64,000 bases of DNA from Natronococcus sp. AD-5 (lineage in GTDB: Archaea; Halobacteriota; Halobacteria; Halobacteriales; Natrialbaceae): assembly GCF_030734285.1 (NCBI RefSeq), contig NZ_CP132294.1, positions 806,001-870,000 of the forward strand. The letters are read 5' to 3'. The translations under genes and the position numbers were made by a program. Of this stretch, positions 35,088 through 43,044 are shown piece by piece (position 1 is the first letter of the stretch; each line of letters starts with the position of its first letter). Under the pieces are notes generated by a model. The model searched no databases. It had not been told where the DNA came from and was given only the letters and a program-made list of their open reading frames with translations.

Positions 35088-36101
35088 CTAGTGGGTCGAA
35101 ATCGCCGCCGCCGAGCGACCGGACGCGAGGATCGCCAGCAGGTAGATCGCGATCGCGACGACGACGATCGACCCGCCGGCGGGGAGACTCTGTCCGATCG
35201 ACAGGGCGAAGCCGCCGACGATCGACAGCTGTCCGAACAGGATCGAGAGGTACAGCGTCTCCCGGAAGCTGTGAGCGATCTGCGTCGCGGCGGCCACCGG
35301 GATGACGAGCATCGCGGCGACGAGGATCACGCCGAGGATCTGCATCGCGCCGACGACGACGACGGCCGTCATCACGATGAGCAGCGTGTTGTACCAGGTG
35401 ACGTTGAGTCGCGCGACGCGGGCCGCCTGCTCGTCGAACGTGATGAACAGCAGTTGCTTGTACGTCGCGATCACGACGGCGACGAGGATCACGCTGAGGA
35501 CCGCCATTATGCGGGCGCCGGCGGGCGTGACGACGGAGAGGTTTCCGAAGAGAAAGCTCTCGATGTTCATCCCGGTCAACCCGCGCCCGTAGCTGATGAT
35601 GAGCGTCCCGACGGCGAAGCTGCCGGTGAGCATGATCGCGATGGGGACGTCGCCGTACGTGTCGGTTCGTTCGGCCAGCCACTGGACGCCGAGCGCGCCG
35701 AGAACGGCGACGACCAGCGCGGCGAGCAGGAGCGAACCGCCCCAGCCCGTCGTCGAACTGAACAGCAGTCCGATAGCGACGCCGGCGAAGGCGGTGTGGG
35801 CCAGCGTTTCGCCGATCAGCGCCATCTCGCGGTGGACCAGGTAGGTTCCGACGAGCGGCGCGACGATCCCGACGAGGACGCCCGTCGCCATCGAGCGCCA
35901 CATGAACGGATGGTAGAAGACGTTCGTCCCGAGCGCGTCGTCCATCAGCCAGCCGGCGAGCCTGAACTGCTCGTACAGCGCGCCGGCGACGGGGTACTCC
36001 CGTAGCCAGTCGAGGACGAGAAACCCGACCATCACGGTCGCCAACAGCCCAGTCAGGATGATACCGGCGAGTTCGAGGCGGCGTCTCGTCTTCCCGTTCA
36101 T
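35088..36101 (-). CDS. znuB: Metal ABC transporter permease (ZnuB/MntB type)
   Basis: 337 residues with about eight hydrophobic helices, the ABC-3 permease family. Landmarks: GIVAPLVGTYLVHREMALIG (family start of the core), LAHTAFAGVAIGLL, GTLIISYGRGL, VVGAMQILGVILVAAMLVIP with the conserved GxxLxxAxLxxP stretch, then ILFGQLSIVGGFALS. The N-terminus is longer than usual by about 60 residues. Its ATG overlaps the stop of the ATPase gene by one base. Subfamily motifs do not settle zinc versus manganese; the His-rich binding protein suggests zinc. Confidence 0.92.
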   Translation of the reverse strand: MNGKTRRRLELAGIILTGLLATVMVGFLVLDWLREYPVAGALYEQFRLAGWLMDDALGTNVFYHPFMWRSMATGVLVGIVAPLVGTYLVHREMALIGETLAHTAFAGVAIGLLFSSTTGWGGSLLLAALVVAVLGALGVQWLAERTDTYGDVPIAIMLTGSFAVGTLIISYGRGLTGMNIESFLFGNLSVVTPAGARIMAVLSVILVAVVIATYKQLLFITFDEQAARVARLNVTWYNTLLIVMTAVVVVGAMQILGVILVAAMLVIPVAAATQIAHSFRETLYLSILFGQLSIVGGFALSIGQSLPAGGSIVVVAIAIYLLAILASGRSAAAISTH

Positions 36102-36841
36102 CAGTGGTGGTGGTGGACGACCTGTCCGGTCGCCCCGTACGCTTCGGTTAACGCGTCGCTTTCGACGAACGATTCGGTGTCGCCGTGGTGGTACAGCTCG
36201 GTGTTGATACAGGCGACGTGGTCCGCGCGGTCGGTGACGACGCCGATGTCGTGTTCGATCAGGATGATCGTGATTCCCGACTCGTTGAGCGAGTCGAGCA
36301 ATCGGTAGAACGCGTCCCTGGATTGTGCGTCGACGCCGACGGTGGGCTCGTCGAGCGCGAGCAGATCCGCTTCCGAGGCGAGCGCCCGCGCGATGTAAGC
36401 GCGCTGGCGCTGCCCGCCCGAGAGCTGGTTGATCCGGCGTTCGGTGAGGTGAGGGATGCCGACCGTCTCGAGCGCGTCGTCGACGATCTCGTGGTCCGCG
36501 GCGGTCAATCGGGCGTGGCCCGCGTGCGGGAACCGGCCCATGGTGACGACCTCGCGGACGGTGACCGGCATCGTCCCGCCGCGGTTCGTCGCCTGCTGTG
36601 AGACGTAGCCGATCCGCTCGCCCGCGTCGAACTCGTCGACCGGCTGACCGAACAGCTCGATCGAGCCGCTGTCCGGGGTGTGCAGCCCGAGCATGAGGTG
36701 CAAGAGCGTCGTCTTGCCCGAGCCGTTCGGCCCGACCAGTCCGAGGAAGTCTCCCTCCTGGATCGTCAGCGAGACGTCCTTTACGGCGGGCTGGTCACCG
36801 TAGGCGAACGTCACGTCTTCGAGACGAACGGCGCGTGTCAC
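36101..36841 (-). CDS. znuC: Metal ABC transporter ATPase (ZnuC type)
   Basis: 246 residues from GTG 36839-36841, which overlaps the binding-protein stop (GTGA). Complete ATPase motifs: Walker A GPNGSGKTTLL, Q-loop GYVSQQ, signature LSGGQRQRAYIARAL, Walker B LLALDEPTVGVD and H-loop LIEHD. The D-loop reads VGVDAQS. The C-terminus ends in VVHHHH, a natural His run that could sense or bind metal. Provides energy for uptake with the permease and the lipoprotein encoded either side. Confidence 0.94.
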   Translation of the reverse strand: MTRAVRLEDVTFAYGDQPAVKDVSLTIQEGDFLGLVGPNGSGKTTLLHLMLGLHTPDSGSIELFGQPVDEFDAGERIGYVSQQATNRGGTMPVTVREVVTMGRFPHAGHARLTAADHEIVDDALETVGIPHLTERRINQLSGGQRQRAYIARALASEADLLALDEPTVGVDAQSRDAFYRLLDSLNESGITIILIEHDIGVVTDRADHVACINTELYHHGDTESFVESDALTEAYGATGQVVHHHH

Positions 36842-37893
36842 TGTGCTCCAAGTCCTTCTCTGAACGCGAGGATGTTTATCTCTTCCATTTGCTCGACGTA
36901 GCCCCACCCCTTATCGTTCCACTCCTCGAGCGTCCCCTCGGTCGGCGAAACGGGCATCGCGTCGGTCGCCTCGCTCCCCTCGAGGATCGTCTCGACGAGG
37001 TTCGGATACTCGTCCCCGCCGGTCGCCTCGAAGCGGTCGTAGAGGATCGTGTCGATCCCCTCCTCGTCGATGAGGTCGATCGTCTCGGAGATCTCGCCGT
37101 GGTTCGGTTCGTCCTGGGGCGAGACGCCGATCGGCGCGTGCAGTTCGAAGCCGTAGCGCTCCTCCAAGTACTGGTAGGAGTTGTGTCCGGCGAGCACGGC
37201 GACGGTTCGGTCGGCCTCGTCGACGACCGCTTCGAACTGTTCGTCGAGTTCCTCGAGCCGAGCGTTGTAATCGGCGGCGTTGTCTTCGTAGACGTCGGCG
37301 GCGTCGGGATCGGCGTCGGACAGACCGTCGGCGATGTTGGTCACGAGGTCCTGTGCGAGGACCGGATCCACCCAGACGTGGGGATCGTAGTTGTCGTCGT
37401 TCTCGTCGTGGCCGTCATCGTCGTGGTCGTGTTCTTCATTGTGCTCATCATCGTGGTCGTCCTCTTCGTCGTGCTCGTCTTCGTGCTCGTGATCTGCGTC
37501 GTGATCCCAGTCCAACAGATTGTCCTCGAGCCCGTCGAGTACGTCGACGACGGCGACGTCGTCGTAATCTTCCTCGAGGGTCGTCGCGATGTCCTGCGCC
37601 CAGGAGAATTCGGGGGAGTCGAGATAGACGAACGCGTCGGTGCCGGCGACGTCGGCGGTGAGGTCGCCCTCCGGTTCCCAACCGTGGCCCAACTCGCCGG
37701 CGTCGACCGGATTCTCGAAGTCGGCTTCGTCGCCGCTTACGGCGTTAGCCCAGTCCCAGAGCGCGAAGAAAGCGGCGTACCCCGAGTCGACGCCTTCGGT
37801 TTGACGCGCGACGTCGTCGAGGCAGCCGGCGAGCGTCCCCGCCGCCAGCGCACCTGCGCTCCCCTGTAACAGCGTCCGTCGTGTCACGTCCAT
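36838..37893 (-). CDS. znuA: Zinc-binding lipoprotein of metal ABC transporter
   Basis: 351 residues. Tat lipoprotein signal TRRTLLQGSAGALAAGTLAGC (part shown: LAAGTLAGC lipobox). Cluster A-I (ZnuA/PsaA) fold: FVYLDSPEFSWAQD, a His/Asp/Glu-rich loop of about 50 residues (HDADHEHEDEHDEE and HDHDDDGHDEND), DPHVWVDPVLAQDLVTNIAD, LAGHNSYQYLEERYGFELHA and ILYDRFEATGG. The charged His loop is characteristic of zinc-scavenging ZnuA. First gene of a three-gene operon with overlapping joints. A TATA-like box (37916-37923) and an A/T-rich element lie upstream. Confidence 0.93.
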   Translation of the reverse strand: MDVTRRTLLQGSAGALAAGTLAGCLDDVARQTEGVDSGYAAFFALWDWANAVSGDEADFENPVDAGELGHGWEPEGDLTADVAGTDAFVYLDSPEFSWAQDIATTLEEDYDDVAVVDVLDGLEDNLLDWDHDADHEHEDEHDEEDDHDDEHNEEHDHDDDGHDENDDNYDPHVWVDPVLAQDLVTNIADGLSDADPDAADVYEDNAADYNARLEELDEQFEAVVDEADRTVAVLAGHNSYQYLEERYGFELHAPIGVSPQDEPNHGEISETIDLIDEEGIDTILYDRFEATGGDEYPNLVETILEGSEATDAMPVSPTEGTLEEWNDKGWGYVEQMEEINILAFREGLGAQ

Positions 37894-37915
37894 ATCCGAG
37901 GGTACGCTGCGGCGG

Positions 37916-37956
37916 CTAAAAGTGTTATTATCTCGATTCGGATTATTATTAATTCG
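37916..37956 (-). promoter_or_regulatory. znuA promoter with A/T-rich upstream element
   Basis: On the minus strand a TATA-like ACTTTTAG (37916-37923) lies 23-30 bases before the ATG. Just upstream are two ATAATAA copies 18 bases apart, a plausible operator for a metal-responsive regulator. No matching regulator gene is in the window. Confidence 0.45.
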
Positions 37957-38070
37957 TGGCGAGAATGAACGGGGGTATTAACAACCCGCGCGGCGACCAG
38001 TCGTCGAAGCACCGACAGGAGGAGAACGCAGTACACCCGGTCCGAAACGGACGCGGCGAGCTTCCGTACG

Positions 38071-38547
38071 CTACTCCGTTACGGACGCCGGGTTCGCGTC
38101 GGCGTACCGCCGCAACGCCTCGGGATCGATCGGGAAGACCGCCTCCGGCGTGCCCGCGGCCGCCCAGACGGTGTCGAACTCGAGCAGCGTCTCGTCGACG
38201 ACGACGGGGACCGGTTCGTCGTGGCAGAACGGGGGCACGCCGCCGATCGACCAGCCGAGCGTCTCCTTTATCCGATCGGGCGAAGCCATGGCGACCTCCT
38301 CCGCCGGCGTCTCGAAGACGGCGCCCAGGGCCGGTTCGCTGACCCGGTTCGCGCCGCTCGTGACCGAGACGACGAGCGATCCGTCGACCGCGAAGACGAG
38401 GGAGCTGGCGATCTGTGCGACGTCACAGCCGACGGCGTCGGCGGCGTCCGCCGCGGTTTGCGTCCCGTCGGGGAACTCCTCGACGGCCGGGTCGAAGCCG
38501 TACTCCTCGCGGGTCCGTTCGGCGAACGTCGCTGCGCGCGGATGCAT
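38071..38547 (-). CDS. YbaK/EbsC-type aminoacyl-tRNA deacylase
   Basis: 158 residues, single YbaK domain. Motifs: GCDVAQIASSLVFAVDGSLV (with Ser/Ala in place of the usual IAKTLVF), VSVTSGANRVSEPAL, ETLGWSIGGVPPFCHDEPV (the family GGVPPFGH motif with Cys for Gly) and VWAAAGTPEAVFPIDPEAL. This is the stand-alone ProX/YbaK class that removes mischarged amino acids from tRNA-Pro. The usual catalytic Lys of bacterial YbaK appears replaced, so substrate range may differ. Monocistronic; opposite in direction to no close partner. Confidence 0.88.
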   Translation of the reverse strand: MHPRAATFAERTREEYGFDPAVEEFPDGTQTAADAADAVGCDVAQIASSLVFAVDGSLVVSVTSGANRVSEPALGAVFETPAEEVAMASPDRIKETLGWSIGGVPPFCHDEPVPVVVDETLLEFDTVWAAAGTPEAVFPIDPEALRRYADANPASVTE

Positions 38548-38600
38548 GCCCGGCTACTCCGGTGCGGACGATAAAAAGTCGTCGGGAACGAGAGCGCCGG

Positions 38601-39011
38601 TCACTCGAGCGCGATATCGAGACGGACGCCGTCGAGGCGGCGGTAAGCGGGGACCGGATTCCGGACGACCTCGAAGGCGTCGAAGCAGATCACGAGCCGT
38701 CCGGGATCGATCGTCGCCCGAAGGATCGGTCCGCGACTCGTCACGGTGACGTACGGCGGCGCGGCGACGGGCCGGGCCTGCAGTTCGCAGCCGGCCGCGT
38801 CGACCGCGTCGGCGAGGAGACGCGGCAGCTGCTCGAGCAGGCCGGTCGACTCGAGCGCCGTCCGAAACGGAGTGACGACGCGGTTCGGATTCGTCGTTCG
38901 GGACGTATCCCAGGGCTCGGCGACCTGGTCGGCGCAGTCGTTGACGCCCGCGACGAGCGGCTGCCACTCGTCCTGGATCCGGCGGCGGGCCGCCCGGACT
39001 GGGTGGGACAC
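38601..39011 (-). CDS. Conserved haloarchaeal hypothetical protein
   Basis: 136 residues, GTG start at 39009-39011. Cytosolic; an N-terminal helical region (ARRRIQDEWQPLVAGVNDC) and a C-terminal beta-rich half (PYVTVTSRGPILRATIDPGR, LVICFDAFEVVRN, RLDGVRLDIALE). Two cysteines, no metal motif. I know haloarchaeal proteins of this look but no function. Lies between YbaK and a BrkB-like gene on the same strand; spacings of about 50 bases allow co-transcription. Confidence 0.7.
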   Translation of the reverse strand: MSHPVRAARRRIQDEWQPLVAGVNDCADQVAEPWDTSRTTNPNRVVTPFRTALESTGLLEQLPRLLADAVDAAGCELQARPVAAPPYVTVTSRGPILRATIDPGRLVICFDAFEVVRNPVPAYRRLDGVRLDIALE

Positions 39012-39061
39012 GACGCGGACTGGGACGGGAATCCACTAAGCTCTCCCGACTTCCGCCGGCG

Positions 39062-40183
39062 TCACCGACTCCGGTCCTCGACCGTGCCGATACGGAGCGT
39101 GTCGACCCGCGAGGCGATCTCGTGGACCGCCTGCTTCCACTCGGGTTCGTCACGGACCTCGAGTTCGCGGCGCAGGCGTTCGTTCTCTTCCTCGAGCGTC
39201 CGCGTCGTCGCTTCGAGGTCGTCGACCCTGTCCTCGAGCCGGTACCGCCGCTTGCGGTGAGCCTCGAGGTCCTGCCGGAGCTTGTTGCGTTCCCGCCGGA
39301 GTCGCTCGGCCTCCCCCCGAAGCTGCTCGTTCGTGCGTCGGATCCGAGCGACTTCGCGCTCGCGGGCGGCGATCTCGTCGTCCGCCTCGTCCTCGAGGGT
39401 GATTCGATCCGACCGCGTCGCGTTGACGACGGCGCCGGCGAGCAGGACCAGGCCGCCGAAGTACAGCCAGGTGAGCAACAGCAAGATCGCGCCGATCGGC
39501 CCCGCCGCCTCGGAGTCGGACGCGAAGGCGACGTACACCTGGAAGAGCGACTGGAGCACCGCCCAGCCGACCGCGGCGACGACGACGCCGGGAAGGATCT
39601 CGCGAACGGAGACGCCGACGTCGGGGAAGAAGTAGTACATCGGGAGGAACGCGATCGTGAGGCCGACGACGAGCAAGAGCGGATTCACCAGCCCGATGAA
39701 GGGGATCTCGGGGAAGAGCGCGAAGACGACGGTCGCACCTCCCGCGGCCACGAGCGCGAGCGCGATGGCCCCGAAGACGATGAACGCGTCCCGCAACTGT
39801 TCCAGGAAAGAGTTCTCGCCGGCGGACTCGTAGATCTCCGAGAAGGCGGTGTCCAGCCCGCGGAAGATCTTCAGCGACCCCCACACGAGCGTGACGAGCC
39901 CGATAATCGACGCGCCGGTCGTCGCCGCCGATCCCTCGATAGCGTCCTCGAGCATGACCTGGCCGCTCTCGGGTAGGACGCCCTCGGTCGTCGCGGCAAC
40001 CTCGGCGGCGAACTGTTCGTCGCCGACGATCGAGACGAGAAAGAAGACCAGCACGAGCAGCGGAATCAGCGAGATGAACGCCTGGTAGGCGATGCTCGCA
40101 GCCATGAAGGGGACGTTCTTCTCCTGAAACGCGGCCACGACGGCCTTCACGAACGAGACGGTTCCGCGGGCGTCGGCAGTCAT
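39062..40183 (-). CDS. YihY/BrkB-family membrane protein with C-terminal coiled coil
   Basis: 373 residues from ATG 40181-40183. Residues about 10-265 are the YihY/BrkB domain with six helices: MAASIAYQAFISLIPLLVLV, GLVTLVWGSLKIFRGLDTAF, LFPEIPFIGLVNPLLLVVGL, PMYYFFPDVGVSVREILPG, LTWLYFGGLVLLAGAVVNA. The family was once called RNase BN by mistake; it may be a transporter or envelope protein. The last 100 residues are a strongly heptad-like helix (RIRRTNEQLRGEAERLRRER, then LEDRVDDLEATTRTLEEENE) predicted to form a cytosolic coiled coil, common in haloarchaeal members. Confidence 0.9.
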   Translation of the reverse strand: MTADARGTVSFVKAVVAAFQEKNVPFMAASIAYQAFISLIPLLVLVFFLVSIVGDEQFAAEVAATTEGVLPESGQVMLEDAIEGSAATTGASIIGLVTLVWGSLKIFRGLDTAFSEIYESAGENSFLEQLRDAFIVFGAIALALVAAGGATVVFALFPEIPFIGLVNPLLLVVGLTIAFLPMYYFFPDVGVSVREILPGVVVAAVGWAVLQSLFQVYVAFASDSEAAGPIGAILLLLTWLYFGGLVLLAGAVVNATRSDRITLEDEADDEIAAREREVARIRRTNEQLRGEAERLRRERNKLRQDLEAHRKRRYRLEDRVDDLEATTRTLEEENERLRRELEVRDEPEWKQAVHEIASRVDTLRIGTVEDRSR

Positions 40184-40341
40184 AGGGGACGAACCCACCC
40201 GAAGAAGGATAGATCAACGGCTTGCAGCGTCCTCGCCGGTACGGCGGTCGCTCGAGCGCGGTCTCGAGCCGACACCTCGATCGACGGGCGCGATCGGATC
40301 GACGACATCCACTACGGAATAGCGAACATACAACTACGATA

Positions 40342-40376
40342 CCGGAACAAATTTTTTCCGGTTAGGAAAAATTGTT
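40342..40376 (+). promoter_or_regulatory. Inverted repeats upstream of dpsA TATA box
   Basis: CCGGAA-N8-TTCCGG is a perfect dyad (40342-40361). An overlapping imperfect one pairs AACAAATTTTTTCC (40346-40359) with GGAAAAATTGTT (40365-40376). Both lie directly upstream of the TATA box at 40392 and could bind an iron or redox regulator. Confidence 0.5.
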
Positions 40377-40391
40377 TTGTCAAGGGAAACG

Positions 40392-40398
40392 TTTAAGA
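40392..40398 (+). promoter_or_regulatory. TATA box of dpsA
   Basis: TTTAAGA lies 27-33 bases upstream of ATG 40425. Confidence 0.6.
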
Positions 40399-40424
40399 GC
40401 GTTGCGCGTGTATCCGTGAGTACG

Positions 40425-40970
40425 ATGAGCACCCAGAAAACCGTCCGTCAGTCGGCCGACACCGTCGAGGAGAACGAACTACGCCTCGAACAGGAGAAAG
40501 CCGAGCAGGTCGTCGACGCGCTGAACACGGAGCTCGCGAACGCCTACGTGCTGTACCACCAGCTCAAGAAGCACCACTGGGACGTCGAGGGCGCGGAGTT
40601 CCTGCCGCTCCACGAGTTCTTCGAGGAGGCCTACGAGAACGTCGAGGAGGCCGCGGATATCATCGCCGAACGGGCCCAGGCGCTCGGCGGCGTCCCCGTC
40701 GCCGGACCCGCGAACCAGCAGGAGCGCGCGACCGTCGAGTTCGAGGGCGAGGACGTCTACGACATCCGCACGATGATGCGAAACGACCTCGAGATGTACG
40801 GCGAGATCATCGAATCGATGCGCGACAGCATCGAACTCGCCGACAACCTCGGGGACTACGCCACCGCCGAGATCCTGCGCGAGATCCTCGTCACGACCGA
40901 GGAGGACGCCCACCACTTCGAGCACTACCTCGAGGACGACACCCTGGTGCTCGAAGAGGCGACGAAGTAA
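40425..40970 (+). CDS. dpsA: Dps-type ferritin (DpsA)
   Basis: 181 residues, the size of haloarchaeal DpsA. Four-helix bundle with the intersubunit ferroxidase motif: LYHQLKKHHWDVEGAEFLPLHEFFEEAYENVEEAADIIAER (part shown: KKHHWDVEGAEFLPLHE, FEEAYENVEEAADIIAERA), giving His, Asp and Glu ligands. It stores and oxidises iron and protects DNA from peroxide; Halobacterium DpsA is the model. The C-terminal TTEEDAHHFEHYLEDDTLVL is typical. Its promoter has dyads upstream of a TATA box. Confidence 0.95.
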   Translation: MSTQKTVRQSADTVEENELRLEQEKAEQVVDALNTELANAYVLYHQLKKHHWDVEGAEFLPLHEFFEEAYENVEEAADIIAERAQALGGVPVAGPANQQERATVEFEGEDVYDIRTMMRNDLEMYGEIIESMRDSIELADNLGDYATAEILREILVTTEEDAHHFEHYLEDDTLVLEEATK

Positions 40971-41077
40971 GCGCTCGGACGGCGACGGAAGCGCATCGAC
41001 GACACGTTCTTTTGCAACGCCGCTCGATAGAGAGGCGCCGCTCTCGGTTGACCCGTTTCGAAAGAAAAGAGCGGTCG

Positions 41078-41254
41078 CTACGGCTCGAGGTCGACGGCGA
41101 GGTCTGTCGCGATCCAGCCGTCGGTGTTGTTCCGTTCGGTAAAAACGACTTTTCCTGGACGCGGCTCGTGGCTGCTCACGACCGCGTCCGGCTCTTCGAC
41201 CGGCTCCTCGATCGGATCCTCGAGGTCGGCATCCTGCCTGCGGGCGGGTTCCAT
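41078..41254 (-). CDS. Small acidic protein under a DtxR-type box
   Basis: 58 residues; ATG at 41252-41254, TAG at 41078-41080. Acidic first half (DADLEDPIEEPVEEPD), then a compact Trp-containing segment KVVFTERNNTDGWIATDLAV ending VDLEP, which I recall as a recurrent ending in small haloarchaeal proteins. No cysteine, signal or membrane helix. Two DtxR-like half-site pairs (41264-41303) flank its TATA region, so it is probably iron or manganese regulated. It is too small for a catalytic role; it may be an adaptor. Neighbouring dpsA is also iron related. Confidence 0.7.
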   Translation of the reverse strand: MEPARRQDADLEDPIEEPVEEPDAVVSSHEPRPGKVVFTERNNTDGWIATDLAVDLEP

Positions 41255-41263
41255 CACGTTGGA

Positions 41264-41303
41264 TTAGGTAGGCCTAAATCTAAAAAGGTTTTGGTCAGCC
41301 TAA
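41264..41303 (-). promoter_or_regulatory. Two DtxR/SirR-type boxes around a TATA element
   Basis: Box 1 is TTAGGTAGGCCTAA (41264-41277), half-sites TTAGG and CCTAA. Box 2, on the minus strand, is TTAGGCTGACC (41293-41303). Between them the minus strand reads CCTTTTTAGA, a TATA-like element about 27 bases from the ATG at 41254. The TTAGG-CCTAA pattern matches the DtxR/IdeR family consensus. Confidence 0.65.
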
Positions 41304-41427
41304 GACGGCAGGAGTGTCGGCTTTGGGCGGCCCAGAGCCCAGATATCGAAAGATCGCTCGACTCGCGACCGGAAGTGGTTCATCTGCCGGGCGTACTTTC
41401 AAACTCGTCACCGTCGTACCCGCGCCC

Positions 41428-41964
41428 ATGAAGTTCGACGTCATCCAGGGCGACATCGCCGAACAATCAGCCGACGCGCTCGTCAACGCCGCCGGCACGA
41501 GCCTCGAGATGGGCTCCGGCGTCGCGGGCGCGCTCCGCGACCGGGCCGGCGAGGAGATCAACGAGGAAGCCACGAAGAAGGGGCCGATCGATCTCGGCGA
41601 GGCCGCCGCCACCGACGCCTACGACCTGAACGCCGAGTACGTCATCCACGCCGCGGCGATGCCCCACTACGGCGACGGCCGGGCGACCGAGGGGAGCATC
41701 CGGGACGCGACGCGAAACGCCCTCGAGACGGCCGACGAGCTGCGGTGTCGGTCGATCGTGATGCCGGCGCTCGGCTGCGGCGTCGCCGGCTTCGACCTCG
41801 AGGACGGCGCCGCGATCGTCGGCGAGGAGATCGAGGAGTACGAGTCGGAGCACCTCGAGGAGGTCCGCTTCATCGCCTACAGCGACGACGAGTACGATAC
41901 GATCCGCGCGGCGACCGGAAAGGCGACCGAATCCGAGCAGGGGGAAACCGGGGCGGATCAGTGA
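41428..41964 (+). CDS. Macrodomain protein (ADP-ribose binding)
   Basis: 178 residues. Single macrodomain: MKFDVIQGDIAEQSADALVN, NAAGTSLEMGSGVAGALRDRAG (the Asn/Gly-rich ADP-ribose loop), IHAAAMPHYGDGRATEGSIR, and the second loop MPALGCGVAGFDLEDGA. Members bind ADP-ribose or hydrolyse O-acetyl-ADP-ribose and ADP-ribosyl groups. Archaeal stand-alone forms resemble Af1521. The C-terminus is a short acidic tail. Not clearly part of an operon. Confidence 0.93.
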   Translation: MKFDVIQGDIAEQSADALVNAAGTSLEMGSGVAGALRDRAGEEINEEATKKGPIDLGEAAATDAYDLNAEYVIHAAAMPHYGDGRATEGSIRDATRNALETADELRCRSIVMPALGCGVAGFDLEDGAAIVGEEIEEYESEHLEEVRFIAYSDDEYDTIRAATGKATESEQGETGADQ

Positions 41965-41994
41965 GGTTCGATTGACGACCGAACCGTACCGTAA

Positions 41995-42990
41995 TCAGGA
42001 CAGCGAGAGCCCGCGAATCTCGACGGCCTCGCCCTCCTCGACGCGGCCGATGACCTGACCGTCCGTCTCGGCGATCAGCGACTCGGACTGCGCCTCGGGT
42101 AGCGCGACGACGAAGCCCGTTCCCATGTTGAACGTCCGGTGCATCTCCTCGTCGGTGACGTTTCCTTCCTCCTGGACGAACTCGAAGATCGGCTGGGCCG
42201 GCAGCGGGTCGTCGACGACGTACCGTCGGTCGCCCATCCGCGCGAGGTTCGTCCACCCGCCGCCGGTGACGTGCGCCGCCGCGTGCACGCCGTGTGCGCG
42301 CATCGGCTCGAGCAGGTCGGTGTAAATCCGAGTCGGCCGCAGCAGTTCCTCGCCGATCGTCACGTCGGGGTTCGGCGGGAAGGGATCGGTGTAGTCGTGG
42401 TCCCGCGTCGCCGCCTCGCGAGCGAGCGTGAGACCGTTCGAGTGGATCCCGTTCGAGGGGAAGCCGACGAGCGCGTCGCCGACCCGGGTCTCGCCCTCGA
42501 AGATCTCGTCTTTCCCCGCGAGTCCGGCGCAGGTGCCCGCGAGATCGAAGCCGGAGACGACCTCGGGCATGACCGCCGTCTCGCCGCCGAGCAGCGTGAG
42601 GTCGGCTTCATCGAGGCCGACGGCCAGCCCCTCGCCGATCTCGTTCGTGAGGTCGTCGTCGGGCTCGTCGATCGCGAGGTAGTCGACGAAGGCGACGGGT
42701 TCGACCCCCGCCGCGACGAGGTCGTTGACGTTCATCGCGATGCAGTCGACGCCGATCGTCGAGAAGTCCTCGATCGCCTCGGCGACCAGCAGCTTGGTGC
42801 CGACGCCGTCGGTCGCGAGCGCGAGGTAGCGGTCCCCGATGTCGACGAGGCCGGCGTACTCGGTCGTGAGGTCGCTCCCGAAGGCCTCGAGCAACGCCGC
42901 CGTCGCGTCCTCGCTGGCCTCGATGTCGACGCCGGTATCGGCGTAGGTGAGTCGCTCGCCGTCGGTGCCGTCGTCCGCGTGGTCCGTCAT
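41995..42990 (-). CDS. purM: Phosphoribosylformylglycinamidine cyclo-ligase
   Basis: 331 residues. PurM closes the imidazole ring to give aminoimidazole ribotide in purine synthesis. Motifs: TYADTGVDIEASEDATAALL, LALATDGVGTKLLVAE, DCIAMNVNDLVAAGVEP, GLDEADLTLLGGETAVMPE, FPSNGIHSNGLTLAREA and AAAHVTGGGWTNLARMG. The ending is slightly shorter than bacterial forms. Monocistronic; 54 bases from the downstream-encoded protease gene. Confidence 0.96.
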   Translation of the reverse strand: MTDHADDGTDGERLTYADTGVDIEASEDATAALLEAFGSDLTTEYAGLVDIGDRYLALATDGVGTKLLVAEAIEDFSTIGVDCIAMNVNDLVAAGVEPVAFVDYLAIDEPDDDLTNEIGEGLAVGLDEADLTLLGGETAVMPEVVSGFDLAGTCAGLAGKDEIFEGETRVGDALVGFPSNGIHSNGLTLAREAATRDHDYTDPFPPNPDVTIGEELLRPTRIYTDLLEPMRAHGVHAAAHVTGGGWTNLARMGDRRYVVDDPLPAQPIFEFVQEEGNVTDEEMHRTFNMGTGFVVALPEAQSESLIAETDGQVIGRVEEGEAVEIRGLSLS

Positions 42991-43044
42991 GTCTCAACGA
43001 CTGCGTGGGGCGAGCAAAAGGCCACCGGTCCGGGCGACGACCCG

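Noticed and set aside
39062-40183. Calling the YihY/BrkB protein ribonuclease BN
   Set aside because: That name was a misassignment; this is a multi-pass membrane protein and no nuclease motif is present.
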